Below are positions 8,385 through 17,985 of a stretch of 53,310 nt of DNA, piece after piece. The stretch comes from Flavobacteriales bacterium UBA7878 (GTDB taxonomy: Bacteria; Bacteroidota; Bacteroidia; Flavobacteriales; Schleiferiaceae). The notes under the pieces are model-generated. The model saw only the letters and a list, made by a program, of their open reading frames with translations. It was not told the DNA's origin and did not search any database. The position numbers and the translations under genes were made by a program. Where the stretch lies: contig DLRW01000047.1 in NCBI GenBank assembly GCA_002501205.1, positions 1 to 53,310 on the forward strand. Reading direction: 5' to 3'. Within the stretch, counting starts at the first letter, position 1. Each line of letters begins with the position of its first letter.

Positions 8385-10808
8385 ATGTTTACATTCATTG
8401 CCCGACTTATCCTAAGGAACCGGATAACGGTTCTAAGCAGCTTGCTCTTGCTCAGTTTTTTCATGGCCTGGGAGGGGCAGTACGTGCAGGTAAGTTTTAA
8501 ATTTTCTCGCTTACTTCCCAAGACTGATAGTGCACAAGTAGAATATGATGTATTCCGGGAGCGCTTTAATCAGGTGGGCAATACGGTGGTTCTGGCCATT
8601 GACAGTTTTGATGTTTTTGATCCGGAGCTCTACCCGCAATGGCAGCGTTTGCAAGATGAACTGAATGCCATACCCGGGGTGGTTGGAGTACTCTCGCCTG
8701 TAAATGCATTCAACCTACTGCGCAACGACAGTATTCAAAAACTGTATTATCAATCGATGAACCCGGGCTTCCGCAGCGGAAAGCTTGACAGTATGCGCAA
8801 CCTCTTTGGAAACCTTCCTTTTTATAAAGGATTACTGCGCAGTGAAGATGGCCAGGTACCACTCATGTTGGTGCAGATCGACCCCGAACAGCTCTATGTT
8901 AGGCAAATTGTAACTATTGTCGAAAATATCAAGGAAAGTGCAGAGGTAGCCGAGGCCCATATGGGTCGCGACATTAAGATCAGCGGTCTTCCGCATATCA
9001 GGATGGCTAATACCAAAAAGGTGAGTAAGGAAATTTTCCTCCTAGTGGGACTAGCCATGATGGTTACCGCTTTAATACTTTTTGCTTTCCTACGTAGTGC
9101 CCGGGCGATGTTTATTTCGCTGGGCGTGGTGATTTTAGGAGTATTCTGGTCCTTCGGATTAATTTCCGTTTTAGACTACGAAATATCCATGCTCAGTTCC
9201 TTGATTCCTTCATTGGTAATCGTAATCGGCGTACCCAACTGCATCTTCCTGATCAATAAATATCATTCGGAGTTTAAAAACCATGGCAACCGGATTAAAG
9301 CCTTACAAAGGGTAATTCGCAAAATTGGGGCAGCCACTTTAATGACCAATGCCACCACGGCCCTGGGTTTTGCCTCCTTAATTCTTACCGACAGTACCAT
9401 TTTAAAGGAATTCGGGGTAGTAGCCTCCCTCAATGTGATGATGGTTTTTGTGATCTCTATCATCGTAATTCCGGTATACTACAGCTTTGCCCGTCCGCCC
9501 AAACAAAGACATTATAAGCATCTGGAAAAACGCTGGATCAAAGGCTTCATCGATTGGTTGATCCGCTCCTCCATGTACCACCGCCCTTATGTTTACAGCG
9601 GATTGGTATTATTACTGGTAATTGCCGGAATAGGAATCTCCAAGATATACACCACCGGGAATTTGAGTGAAGAGTTTAAAAAGAGTGATCCCGTATTTCA
9701 AGACTTACGCTTTTTAGAAGAACGCTTTGGTGGAGTTGTTCCTTTAGAATTGGTAATCGACACTCGTAATCCAGGCGGAGCTTATAAAAATAGCACGCTC
9801 AAAAGGATGGATCGCTTACAAGAAGCCATGCAAGAGGTGCCCGGGGTAAGCAAAGCCCTTTCGATTGTAAATGGATTAAAATTCGTGAAGCAGGCTTATT
9901 ATCGAGGTGAACCTGACTTTTACGAATTGCCCGGGGCTCAAGATCGCAGCTTTGTACTCTCCTACATACCCAAGGATAGTGATAATGGCAATAGCCTAAT
10001 GCAATCGATGGTAGACAGCACCGGTCGTTATGCACGCATTAGCATGCAGGTAGAAGATATGGGTAAAGAGGAATCTGCCTATTTGCAGGAAGCCTTAATG
10101 GCCAATATTGCCGAAATTTTTCCCGCCGATCGCTACGATGTTACCGTAACCGGAGCCTGGATGGTATTCCAAAAGGGAACCACCTACCTTATTAAAAACC
10201 TGATTGTAAGCCTTGGATTAGCCATAAGCGTAATTGCCTTGGTGATGGCACTTATCTTCCGCTCCTTCGCTATGGTACTGGTGTCTCTGGTTCCCAACCT
10301 GTTCCCGCTTTTGATGACCGCAGGAATCATGGGATTCTTTGGCATACCCTTAAAACCCAGTACCATTTTGGTTTTTAGCGTAGCCTTTGGGATTAGTATT
10401 GACGATACCATCCACTTCCTTGCAAAATACCGGCAGGAGCTAAAAATTACCCGCTATAATATTGGCCAATCGGTATTACTGGCCATTCGCGAAACCGGGG
10501 TAAGCATGTTCTATACCTCTGTGGTACTATTCTTTGGCTTCAGCGTGTTTACCGCTTCCAGCTTTGGGGGTATCGTAGCCTTGGGAATACTAGTGAGCAT
10601 TACCCTGATCATTGCCATGATTGGAAACTTACTGCTGCTCCCCAGCTTATTACTTAGCTTTGAGAAAATGATCATCAATAAATCTTTCACGGAGCCGTAC
10701 ATTACGATCTATGAGGAAGACGAAGATGAGGAAGACGAGGAGGATGAGGAACAGGACTTCCCCAAGCAGGAGGCCGAAAACTCGAGAGAAGAGCTCTCGA
10801 TAGAATAA
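8385..10808 (+). CDS. MMPL/RND superfamily transporter
   Basis: An 807-residue inner-membrane protein with the duplicated RND layout: a first membrane helix, a soluble domain to about residue 210, five helices (~215-370, including LFAFLRSARAMFISLGVVIL and IPSLVIVIGVPNCIFLINKY), then the same pattern again (helix ~400-420, soluble domain, helices ~605-750). The second half carries ISIDDTIHFLAKYR, the conserved helix-4 region of hydrophobe/lipid exporters. The family moves lipids or hydrophobic compounds using the proton gradient; the substrate is unknown. Downstream genes rfbA and a prenyl diphosphate synthase follow closely, so they are probably one operon. The C-terminus ends in a striking Asp/Glu tract (residues ~773-790). 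Confidence 0.85.
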   Translation: MFTFIARLILRNRITVLSSLLLLSFFMAWEGQYVQVSFKFSRLLPKTDSAQVEYDVFRERFNQVGNTVVLAIDSFDVFDPELYPQWQRLQDELNAIPGVVGVLSPVNAFNLLRNDSIQKLYYQSMNPGFRSGKLDSMRNLFGNLPFYKGLLRSEDGQVPLMLVQIDPEQLYVRQIVTIVENIKESAEVAEAHMGRDIKISGLPHIRMANTKKVSKEIFLLVGLAMMVTALILFAFLRSARAMFISLGVVILGVFWSFGLISVLDYEISMLSSLIPSLVIVIGVPNCIFLINKYHSEFKNHGNRIKALQRVIRKIGAATLMTNATTALGFASLILTDSTILKEFGVVASLNVMMVFVISIIVIPVYYSFARPPKQRHYKHLEKRWIKGFIDWLIRSSMYHRPYVYSGLVLLLVIAGIGISKIYTTGNLSEEFKKSDPVFQDLRFLEERFGGVVPLELVIDTRNPGGAYKNSTLKRMDRLQEAMQEVPGVSKALSIVNGLKFVKQAYYRGEPDFYELPGAQDRSFVLSYIPKDSDNGNSLMQSMVDSTGRYARISMQVEDMGKEESAYLQEALMANIAEIFPADRYDVTVTGAWMVFQKGTTYLIKNLIVSLGLAISVIALVMALIFRSFAMVLVSLVPNLFPLLMTAGIMGFFGIPLKPSTILVFSVAFGISIDDTIHFLAKYRQELKITRYNIGQSVLLAIRETGVSMFYTSVVLFFGFSVFTASSFGGIVALGILVSITLIIAMIGNLLLLPSLLLSFEKMIINKSFTEPYITIYEEDEDEEDEEDEEQDFPKQEAENSREELSIE

Positions 10809-10825
10809 ACTCCAAAAAGCTCAGC

Positions 10826-11692
10826 ATGAAAGGAATCATTTTGGCCGGAGGCTCCGGAACGCGTTTACACCCGCTTACCCTGGCGATTAGTAAACAGTTG
10901 ATGCCCGTTTACGATAAACCCATGATTTACTACCCGCTGAGCACCTTATTACAAGCGGGAATCCGGGAAATCCTAATTATTTCTACCCCCCATGATTTAC
11001 CTCTCTTTAAGAAGCTATTGGGAGATGGCAGCCGCATAGGTTGCGAGTTTCACTATACCGTTCAGCATGAACCCAATGGCCTGGCTCAGGCTTTTGTGCT
11101 GGGAGAAGAATTTATTGGTAAAGACTCTGTGGCGCTCGTTTTAGGAGACAATATTTTCTATGGCTCCAAAATGGAAGACTTACTCCAAAGCAGCAAAAAC
11201 CCGGATGGCGGGGTAGTATTTGCCTATCAGGTATCCGATCCGGAACGTTACGGAGTTGTGGATTTTGACGAAAACCTTAAGGCGGTTTCCATTGAAGAAA
11301 AGCCCGCTAAACCCAAATCGCGCTACGCAGTTCCTGGCCTGTATTTTTATGATAATGAAGTGATAGAAATCGCGAAGAACCTCAAGCCATCCGCTCGAGG
11401 CGAATACGAGATTACCGATGTAAATAAGGAATACCTACAAGCAGGAAAATTGCAAGTAGGTATCTTAGACCGAGGCACCGCCTGGCTCGATACCGGCACA
11501 TTCCCCAGCCTCATGCAGGCGGGTCAATTTGTGCAGGTGATTGAAGAACGCCAGGGCCTGAAAGTAGGTTGCATCGAAGAAATTGCCTGGCGCCAGGGTT
11601 TTATCAATAATGCGAAACTGGAAGAAATTGCGCAAGCTCTTTTGAAAAGTGGCTATGGTGGCTATTTGATGGATCTGATAAATGTAGATTAA
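10826..11692 (+). CDS. rfbA: Glucose-1-phosphate thymidylyltransferase
   Basis: Makes dTDP-glucose from dTTP and glucose-1-phosphate, the first step towards dTDP-rhamnose and related sugars for surface polysaccharide. The 288-residue length is typical. The N-terminal nucleotide-binding signature GGSGTRLHPLT, the pair QLMPVYDKPMIYYPLS and GDNIFYG are clear, as are EYEITDVN and WLDTGT near the C-terminus. It starts 17 bases after the exporter gene and is followed after 2 bases by a prenyl diphosphate synthase. The other rfb genes are not in this window, so this copy sits away from a complete dTDP-sugar cluster. Confidence 0.94.
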   Translation: MKGIILAGGSGTRLHPLTLAISKQLMPVYDKPMIYYPLSTLLQAGIREILIISTPHDLPLFKKLLGDGSRIGCEFHYTVQHEPNGLAQAFVLGEEFIGKDSVALVLGDNIFYGSKMEDLLQSSKNPDGGVVFAYQVSDPERYGVVDFDENLKAVSIEEKPAKPKSRYAVPGLYFYDNEVIEIAKNLKPSARGEYEITDVNKEYLQAGKLQVGILDRGTAWLDTGTFPSLMQAGQFVQVIEERQGLKVGCIEEIAWRQGFINNAKLEEIAQALLKSGYGGYLMDLINVD

Positions 11693-11694
11693 GC

Positions 11695-12657
11695 ATGCAA
11701 AGAATTCCAGACTACGTAAAGCTGGTGGAAACTACGCTGGCCCAACAAAATTTTGATCAAAGTCCAAAGGAACTTTATGCCCCTATGGGCTATATCCTCG
11801 CCTTAGGAGGAAAACGCTTACGACCAGCGCTAAGCCTGGCGGCCTGTGAACTTTTTGGAACCCCTGCCAACAAGGCTATAATGCCCGCTTTGGGCATTGA
11901 GGTCTTTCACAATTTCTCCCTGGTACATGATGATATCATGGATCAGGCGGACTTGCGCCGCGGCCAGGCTACCGTGCATAAAAAATGGAACCGCGACATT
12001 GCTATCCTTTCGGGGGATGCCATGCTGGTAAAGGCCTATCAATACATTGCCCAGGTAGAAGCTCCCATATTACCTGCTGTATTGGAATGCTTTTCCCAAA
12101 CTGCTCTTGAGATTTGTGAGGGACAGCAAAGAGATATGAATTTCGAAAATCGGGAGGCTGTTTCGGAAGCCGAATACCTGCTGATGATTCGTCAAAAAAC
12201 CGCGGTGCTTTTAGGAGCTGCCCTGAAAATTGGAGCATTGGTGGCAGGTGCGGAGATGAAAGCGGCAAATTCACTTTACGAATTTGGCATTAACGCCGGC
12301 CTGTCTTTTCAGGTGCAAGACGACTTACTGGATGCTTATGGCAACCCTGATAAAGTGGGCAAAACGGCTGGTGGTGATATTCTGCAGGATAAAAAAACCC
12401 TTTTGATGATTTATGCCCGTGAATTAGATCCGGAAGGCTGGAGCGATTTACGAAATGCTCAATTAGAGGGTAATGAAAAAGTAAGTACCTATCGCGAGTG
12501 GATGATAGCCTGTGGTGCGAAAACCAAGGCTGAAGCTAAACGTGATGCCTTATTAAAGGAGGCTTTAGAAGCATTAGAAGCGGCCCACGCTCCTGATGAA
12601 GAATTGAAAAACGAATTGGCGCAATTTGCCCAATGGCTTAGTCATCGTGATCGATGA
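11695..12657 (+). CDS. Polyprenyl diphosphate synthase (FPP/GGPP type)
   Basis: Condenses isopentenyl diphosphate with an allylic diphosphate to make prenyl chains. The 320-residue protein has both aspartate-rich magnesium motifs: the first in LVHDDIMDQADLRRG (residues ~78-92) and the second in QVQDDLLDAYG (~205-215), plus GGKRLRP near residue 35. The DDxxD form of the first motif without an insertion, and Phe five residues before it, suggest a short product (C15-C20), but chain length cannot be fixed from sequence. The gene is packed between rfbA and a small unknown gene whose ATG overlaps this stop codon. Confidence 0.88.
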   Translation: MQRIPDYVKLVETTLAQQNFDQSPKELYAPMGYILALGGKRLRPALSLAACELFGTPANKAIMPALGIEVFHNFSLVHDDIMDQADLRRGQATVHKKWNRDIAILSGDAMLVKAYQYIAQVEAPILPAVLECFSQTALEICEGQQRDMNFENREAVSEAEYLLMIRQKTAVLLGAALKIGALVAGAEMKAANSLYEFGINAGLSFQVQDDLLDAYGNPDKVGKTAGGDILQDKKTLLMIYARELDPEGWSDLRNAQLEGNEKVSTYREWMIACGAKTKAEAKRDALLKEALEALEAAHAPDEELKNELAQFAQWLSHRDR

Positions 12658-12953
12658 AATTCTGGCCTCAGCTTAAGCAAGTTCCAGCTCATCTCAACTT
12701 ATTGGAGGATCTCCGGGCTCAATTGGCCAAGGATTTAAGTATAGAGCTGATGGAAGTTCCAAATCAGAAGCTTCTGGAATGGCTTAGTGAATGGCTGGAG
12801 GCAAATCTGAATAAAATAGATCTGGCTCAGTTGCTGTATCGCATTGATCTTGAAATCCTATCCGCCGAAAGGCCCCAGGAAATAGCCGAAAAAATTCTGG
12901 AAAGAGAAGCCCAAAAGGTGATCTTCAGAGCCCAGTACAGCGGCCGGATTTAA
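12654..12953 (+). CDS. Hypothetical protein, 99 residues
   Basis: Not recognised. A small soluble, mainly helical protein (rich in Leu, Glu and Lys, no signal peptide, no Cys). It starts with ATGA overlapping the prenyl synthase stop, so it is probably translationally coupled as the last gene of the exporter-rfbA-prenyl synthase operon. Its stop overlaps by four bases (TTAA) the stop of the gene on the opposite strand. Confidence 0.7.
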   Translation: MKFWPQLKQVPAHLNLLEDLRAQLAKDLSIELMEVPNQKLLEWLSEWLEANLNKIDLAQLLYRIDLEILSAERPQEIAEKILEREAQKVIFRAQYSGRI

Positions 12954-13585
12954 AAGAAGATCTGGAAAATAGGTGCCCAGGAAGTGGAATATGGCGAATC
13001 GCCCCCATCGAGTACATTCAGGCGTAAACCAATTAACATCTGGCCTTTGCGACCCACATCCTGCTTAAAACCTCCTTGCAAAAACAGAACCGGGGTCCAT
13101 TTATTCTCGATATCAAAATCCAGAGTATTGAGATTGTAGATATAGACATCGTGATTTAAAAGCTCAAACTGAGACCCCACGAAAAATTTACTGAAAGAAT
13201 AATTACTAAAGACATTAGGGCCGTGTACCTGATTCTCAAAATCGACCGGAATAATCTGATTTCCCGAATAAATCTGATTCCACTTTACGTAGTTATACAT
13301 ATATCCTGCACCGACTACCCAATTGTCATTCACTTTATAACCAAGCTGCGGAGCCAAGAAAATATTGGTGTTATTGCCAAAACTTAGACCGGCACCCCCG
13401 CCAAAAATGATTCGATCTTTTAGGGGAGTCTCTCCCTTTTTGGCTTGAGAGGGGGGTTGAGGCTTAGCCTCTTCCTTCTTCTGTTCCTGGCCAGATTTGG
13501 GATTCTTCTTAAATCTATCGCTTTGGGCCGACGAATTAAAGGCCACCAAACTAAGTAGTATAAGCAGGAAAAGTGACTTTTTCAT
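12950..13585 (-). CDS. Outer-membrane beta-barrel-like protein
   Basis: A 211-residue exported protein. It has a clear signal peptide (KKSLFLLILLSLVAFNSSA, then QS) and a charged Lys/Gln/Pro-rich linker (residues ~22-55). The barrel-like part follows, with glycine and aromatic residues in alternation (RIIFGGGAGLSFGNN, APQLGYKVNDNWVVGAGYMY), and the protein ends in IFQIFF, a typical barrel C-terminus with terminal Phe. Function is unknown. It is transcribed from its own promoter, divergent from sucA, and its stop overlaps the stop of the convergent neighbour. Confidence 0.78.
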   Translation of the reverse strand: MKKSLFLLILLSLVAFNSSAQSDRFKKNPKSGQEQKKEEAKPQPPSQAKKGETPLKDRIIFGGGAGLSFGNNTNIFLAPQLGYKVNDNWVVGAGYMYNYVKWNQIYSGNQIIPVDFENQVHGPNVFSNYSFSKFFVGSQFELLNHDVYIYNLNTLDFDIENKWTPVLFLQGGFKQDVGRKGQMLIGLRLNVLDGGDSPYSTSWAPIFQIFF

Positions 13586-13590
13586 GAAAA

Positions 13591-13623
13591 CAAAAATAAG
13601 CGCAATAGATTAAGGATAGCAAA
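13591..13623 (-). promoter_or_regulatory. Promoter of the small beta-barrel gene
   Basis: On the minus strand, TTTG (13623-13620), a 21-base spacer and TATTTTTG (13598-13591) form a full Bacteroidota promoter. The ATG follows only five bases after the -7 element, so transcription should begin at or next to the start codon. Confidence 0.65.
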
Positions 13624-13669
13624 TAGTGATAATAAAGCACATTGAAGACTTAACGCAATATTTTTATCC

Positions 13670-13677
13670 TAATTTTG
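13670..13677 (+). promoter_or_regulatory. -7 element of sucA
   Basis: TAATTTTG fits TAnnTTTG; transcription would start near 13682, about 21 bases before the sucA ATG. The -33 region is less clear (TTA at 13650-13652, 17 bases upstream). Confidence 0.55.
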
Positions 13678-13702
13678 TAGCCAATTTCGCGACGCGTAAA
13701 TC

Positions 13703-16450
13703 ATGGACAGATTTTCCTTTCTTGGAGGAGTACACAGTACCTTTATTGACGATCTATATCAACGTTACCTAAAAAGTCCGGATAACATTGAACCCAGTTG
13801 GCGGGCTTTTTTCCAAGGTTACGATTTTGCCCGGGAAGAATACGGAGACGAAGCAGCTGCGGGTATCGCTTACAATCACGATGAGATTGTAGCCGAGATT
13901 CGCAAGGAGTTTCAGGTTTTAGCCCTGATCGACGGATACCGTACCCGAGGCCACTTGTTTACTGCTACTAACCCCGTTCGAAGTCGACGGGAATACGAGC
14001 CCAAACTAAATATCGAGAATTTCGGATTACAGCAGAGTGATCTGAATCTACCCTTTCAGGCCGCCAAAGAAATTGGCTTCACTGAAAGCAAGACTCTTGC
14101 TGATATCATTCAGCGACTGGAGGAAGTATACTGCCGCAGTATTGGTATTGAATATATGTATGTTGGCGATCCTGAGCGCATTCGCTGGATCCAAAGTCAA
14201 TTGCATGTAAACAATAATCATCCTGATTATACCGCGGATGAGAAAAAGCTGATCGTTCGCAAATTGAATGAAGCGGTGGCTTTTGAAAACTTCATCAACC
14301 GCAAGTTTGTTGGCCAGAAGCGTTTCTCTATTGAAGGAGCCGAAAGCCTAATTCCTGCCTTAGAATTCGGTATTCGCCGTGCTGCCAAATTGGGAGTAGA
14401 AGAGTTCGTGATGGGCATGGCTCACCGCGGTCGCTTGAATGTTCTCTCCAATATCTTCGGAAAAACCCAAAGGGATATTTTCTCCGAATTTGAAGGCAAA
14501 GAGTTCGAAGATGCAGAATTTGACGGTGACGTTAAATATCACTTAGGCTACACCACCACCAAGGAATTGGACAGTGGCAAGATCATTAAACTAAACCTCT
14601 CCCCTAACCCTTCGCATTTGGAGGCGGTAGATGCCGTGGTTACCGGAATTGCTCGTGCCAAGATTAATACGGCACATGGCAAGGAGAAGTCGAGGGTAAT
14701 GCCTATTCTGATTCATGGTGATGCTGCCGTGGCCGCTCAGGGAATTGTGTACGAAGTACTGCAAATGGAAACCCTGGATGGTTACCATACTGGAGGCACC
14801 GTGCATATTGTAATTAATAACCAGGTGGGCTTTACCACCAACTATCTGGACGCTCGTTCCAGTATATATTGTACCGACATTGCCAAGACCGTACAAGCCC
14901 CTGTGCTGCACGTAAATGGTGATGATGTAGAGGCTGTAATCCACGCCACTTTGTTTGCGATGGAATACCGCCAACGCTACAACCGCGATATTTTTATTGA
15001 CCTCCTATGCTACCGTAAATACGGCCATAATGAAGGGGATGAGCCTCGCTTTACCCAACCCTTATTATATAAGGAGATCAGCAAACATCCTAATCCCATG
15101 GAGATCTATGCTAAGAAGCTAGAAGAGGGCGGGGTGATTGACAAGGCTTTTTTAAAGAGCTTGGAAAACGATTTCAAAGAGGTGCTGGAAATGCGCTTCG
15201 ACGAATCGAAGAAAATTGAGAAAAACACCATTACTCAGTTCATGGCCGATGAGTGGGACGGTTTCCGTACCGCTGAGCCCAAAGATTTTTCCGAATCTCT
15301 GGACAGCTCCTTCGACATGGATAAACTGAAATCTATTGCTCGCACCATCACCACTTTGCCAGAAGGTAAAAAGTTCTTCGTGAAGATCAAGAAATTGATG
15401 GACGATCGTTGGAAAATGGTGGATGAGCGCAATAGCTTGGATTGGGGAATGGCCGAATTACTGGCCTATGGCTCCTTAATTGTGGATGGTTATAATGTGC
15501 GGATTAGTGGTGAGGATACCGAACGTGGCACCTTCTCCCACCGTCATGCAGTTATTAAAGTAGAAGACTCAGAAGAAGAGCATATTCTACTGAACAATAT
15601 CCCGGGCCGTGAAGGCCGATTTGCCATTTACAACTCCTTGCTCTCTGAGTACGGAGTAATGGGCTTCGACTATGGTTATGCCATGAGTTCGCCCGAAACT
15701 TTGGTAGTTTGGGAAGCGCAGTTTGGCGACTTCTTTAATGGCGCCCAAATTATTGTTGATCAATTTTTATCGGCCGCAGAAGATAAGTGGAAGGTGCAAA
15801 ACGGATTGGTATTGTATCTGCCCCACGGCTATGAAGGTCAAGGTGCAGAGCACAGTAGTGCCCGTTTAGAACGCTGGTTACAGCAATGTGCTCAGTACAA
15901 TATGCAGGTGGTAAATATTACCACTCCGGCAAACTTCTACCACATGATTCGTCGCCAGATGCTGCGGGACTTCCGCAAGCCCTTGGTGGTGATGACGCCG
16001 AAGAGTTTGTTGCGTCACCCTAAGGTACAGTCTCCATTAGAAGACTTGGCCACCGGGCGTTTCCGTGAAATATTAGATGATCCGCGTATCGAAGACCGCT
16101 CGAAGGTGAAGAAGTTGTTCTTCTTGAGTGGTAAACTTTATTATGATATTGATAAGGTTCGCGATGAGAAGCTGGTAGAAGACCGTGCTTTTATTCGTTT
16201 AGAACAACTGTATCCATTAGCTTCGGAGCAAATCAACGATTTGATTGCCAGCTATCCGAATGCCGATGAAATATACTGGGCCCAGGAAGAACCAATGAAT
16301 ATGGGTGCCTCCTGGTATGTGCAAATCAATTTCCCTGTTAAAGTAAACAAGGTATTTGCCACTCCGGCCAGTGCCAGTACTGCTGCAGGATCATCGAAAT
16401 TGGCGGCCCTCAAGCACAATAATCTAATCCAAGAAATATTCAACACCTAG
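13703..16450 (+). CDS. sucA: 2-oxoglutarate dehydrogenase E1 component
   Basis: The thiamine-diphosphate-dependent decarboxylase of the 2-oxoglutarate dehydrogenase complex (citric acid cycle, cytoplasm). The 915-residue length fits. The N-terminal E2-binding segment (FLGGVHSTFIDDLYQRYL, then PSWRAFF) is present. The active-site region shows GMAHRGRLNVLSNI and LSPNPSHLEAV, the motif HGDAAVAAQGIVYE, and the C-terminal half has the transketolase-like part with LPHGYEGQGAEHSSARLER. sucB follows after 15 bases and the pair ends in a strong terminator, so E1 and E2 are co-transcribed; the E3 gene is not here. Confidence 0.97.
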   Translation: MDRFSFLGGVHSTFIDDLYQRYLKSPDNIEPSWRAFFQGYDFAREEYGDEAAAGIAYNHDEIVAEIRKEFQVLALIDGYRTRGHLFTATNPVRSRREYEPKLNIENFGLQQSDLNLPFQAAKEIGFTESKTLADIIQRLEEVYCRSIGIEYMYVGDPERIRWIQSQLHVNNNHPDYTADEKKLIVRKLNEAVAFENFINRKFVGQKRFSIEGAESLIPALEFGIRRAAKLGVEEFVMGMAHRGRLNVLSNIFGKTQRDIFSEFEGKEFEDAEFDGDVKYHLGYTTTKELDSGKIIKLNLSPNPSHLEAVDAVVTGIARAKINTAHGKEKSRVMPILIHGDAAVAAQGIVYEVLQMETLDGYHTGGTVHIVINNQVGFTTNYLDARSSIYCTDIAKTVQAPVLHVNGDDVEAVIHATLFAMEYRQRYNRDIFIDLLCYRKYGHNEGDEPRFTQPLLYKEISKHPNPMEIYAKKLEEGGVIDKAFLKSLENDFKEVLEMRFDESKKIEKNTITQFMADEWDGFRTAEPKDFSESLDSSFDMDKLKSIARTITTLPEGKKFFVKIKKLMDDRWKMVDERNSLDWGMAELLAYGSLIVDGYNVRISGEDTERGTFSHRHAVIKVEDSEEEHILLNNIPGREGRFAIYNSLLSEYGVMGFDYGYAMSSPETLVVWEAQFGDFFNGAQIIVDQFLSAAEDKWKVQNGLVLYLPHGYEGQGAEHSSARLERWLQQCAQYNMQVVNITTPANFYHMIRRQMLRDFRKPLVVMTPKSLLRHPKVQSPLEDLATGRFREILDDPRIEDRSKVKKLFFLSGKLYYDIDKVRDEKLVEDRAFIRLEQLYPLASEQINDLIASYPNADEIYWAQEEPMNMGASWYVQINFPVKVNKVFATPASASTAAGSSKLAALKHNNLIQEIFNT

Positions 16451-16465
16451 ATTTCAATAATTACC

Positions 16466-17692
16466 ATGAGTGTAGAAGTTAAAGTTCCTTCACCCGGAGA
16501 ATCGGTTTCCGAAGTAGAGATTGCCAGTTGGTTGGTAGCCGATGGCGATTATGTTGAAAAAGATCAGGAGATCGCCGAGATCGATTCTGACAAAGCTACC
16601 CTGGCTTTACCCGCCGAAGAAAGCGGCGTTATTAAGCTAATTGCTGAGGAAGGTGAAGCGGTAGAAGTAGGTCAGGTGATTGCAAGCATAGACACCGATG
16701 CCGCCGCTCCAGAAGGTGGTAGCAGTGCCCCCAAAGCAGAAAGCAAAGCTGAAGAGAAAAAGGAAGAGGCCCCGGCTCCAAAGGCTGAGGCCAAAGAAGA
16801 AAGCAAGCAAAGCTATGCTACTGGTTCTGCCTCTCCTGCAGCGAAAAAGATTATTGACGAAAAAGGATTAGATCCCAGTCAGATTACCGGTACCGGTCGT
16901 GATGGCCGCATCACCAAGGACGATGCTATTAAAGCAGAGGCCAGCATGGGAACACCAAGCAATGCCGCTCGTCCAAGCAGCACCTCACGTATGAGTAGCC
17001 TGCGTCGTAAATTGGCTCAGCGTCTGGTAAGCGTTAAGAACGAAACGGCGATGCTTACCACCTTTAATGAGGTGAATATGCAGCCTATTTTCGATCTGCG
17101 TAAACAGTATAAAGAAGACTTCAAAGAGAAGCATGGTGTTGGTCTTGGCTTTATGAGCTTCTTCACCTTGGCGGTAACTCGCGCCTTGAAGGAATTCCCA
17201 CAGGTAAATAGTATGATCGATGGCGACAATTTAGTGAGCTTCGATTATGCTGACATCAGCATCGCGGTAAGCGGACCTAAAGGTTTAATGGTTCCTGTAC
17301 TGCGCAATGCGGAATTAATGAGCTTTGCCGGTGTTGAGAAAGACATTAAGCGCTTGGCTACTAAAGTTCGCGATGGTAAAATTACTGTAGATGAGATGAC
17401 CGGTGGAACCTTTACCATTACCAACGGTGGTGTATTTGGTTCTATGTTGTCTACCCCAATCATAAACCCTCCCCAGAGTGCTATTTTAGGCATGCACAAC
17501 ATCGTGGAGCGTCCGGTAGCGGAAAATGGTCAGGTAGTGATTCGTCCGGTGATGTACGTAGCTCTAAGCTATGATCACCGCATTATCGACGGTCGTGAAT
17601 CAGTAGGCTTCCTGGTAGCTATTAAAGAAGCATTGGAGAACCCAGCCGAATTATTGATGAACAATGATCCTAAAAAAGCTTTGGAGCTTTAA
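16466..17692 (+). CDS. sucB: 2-oxoglutarate dehydrogenase E2 (dihydrolipoyl succinyltransferase)
   Basis: The core of the 2-oxoglutarate dehydrogenase complex; it moves the succinyl group from lipoate to CoA. Domains in order: a lipoyl domain (residues 1-75) with lipoylated Lys43 in IDSDKATLAL; an Ala/Glu/Lys/Pro-rich flexible linker (~78-118); an E3-binding domain (~121-155, SPAAKKIIDEKGLDPSQI); and the catalytic domain (~175-408) with the His-Asp motif YDHRIIDGRESVGF. It is 408 residues, normal for SucB, and closely follows sucA. Confidence 0.97.
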   Translation: MSVEVKVPSPGESVSEVEIASWLVADGDYVEKDQEIAEIDSDKATLALPAEESGVIKLIAEEGEAVEVGQVIASIDTDAAAPEGGSSAPKAESKAEEKKEEAPAPKAEAKEESKQSYATGSASPAAKKIIDEKGLDPSQITGTGRDGRITKDDAIKAEASMGTPSNAARPSSTSRMSSLRRKLAQRLVSVKNETAMLTTFNEVNMQPIFDLRKQYKEDFKEKHGVGLGFMSFFTLAVTRALKEFPQVNSMIDGDNLVSFDYADISIAVSGPKGLMVPVLRNAELMSFAGVEKDIKRLATKVRDGKITVDEMTGGTFTITNGGVFGSMLSTPIINPPQSAILGMHNIVERPVAENGQVVIRPVMYVALSYDHRIIDGRESVGFLVAIKEALENPAELLMNNDPKKALEL

Positions 17693-17710
17693 TCAGGATT
17701 CTAACATAGA

Positions 17711-17741
17711 AAAAGCCCGGCCAAATGGTCGGGCTTTTTTT
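17711..17741 (+). terminator. Terminator of sucAB
   Basis: AAAAGCCCGGCC and GGTCGGGCTTTT pair in a 12-bp stem with an AAAT loop, followed by Ts. Confidence 0.92.
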
Positions 17742-17784
17742 ATGGGTACACCTTGAACCAAGCTGAGTTCCACTTACAGTTTAA

Positions 17785-17792
17785 TATCTTTA
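17785..17792 (+). promoter_or_regulatory. -7-like element before the small ORF/nucleotidyltransferase pair
   Basis: TATCTTTA differs from TAnnTTTG only in the last base and ends four bases before the ATG. It would give an almost leaderless transcript. No clear -33 element. Confidence 0.4.
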
Positions 17793-17796
17793 CTAA

Positions 17797-17985
17797 ATGC
17801 AAATAAGCTTTATAAATAAGTTCGCAAGTAAACAGGCTCAAGAAAAGCAGCAAATTTCCTTGAATCCTAATCAACGCTTTGAACAATTCTTGAAGCTTAG
17901 CGAAAGCATGGCTCGATTATATAACACTCCCAATAAGGCTAAGGCTGGCAATCTAGTCCTAGTAAGAGAAAGCAAATCACCTTGA
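17797..17985 (+). CDS. Small protein upstream of the nucleotidyltransferase
   Basis: A 62-residue basic protein with no domain I recognise; Gln, Lys and Asn rich, with a likely central helix (RFEQFLKLSESMARLY). Its stop TGA overlaps the TTG start of the nucleotidyltransferase gene (TTGA), so the two are translated together. Pairs of a small protein and an MNT/AbiEii-like nucleotidyltransferase can be toxin-antitoxin units, but the usual HEPN partner is absent here, so that role is only a guess. Confidence 0.6.
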   Translation: MQISFINKFASKQAQEKQQISLNPNQRFEQFLKLSESMARLYNTPNKAKAGNLVLVRESKSP

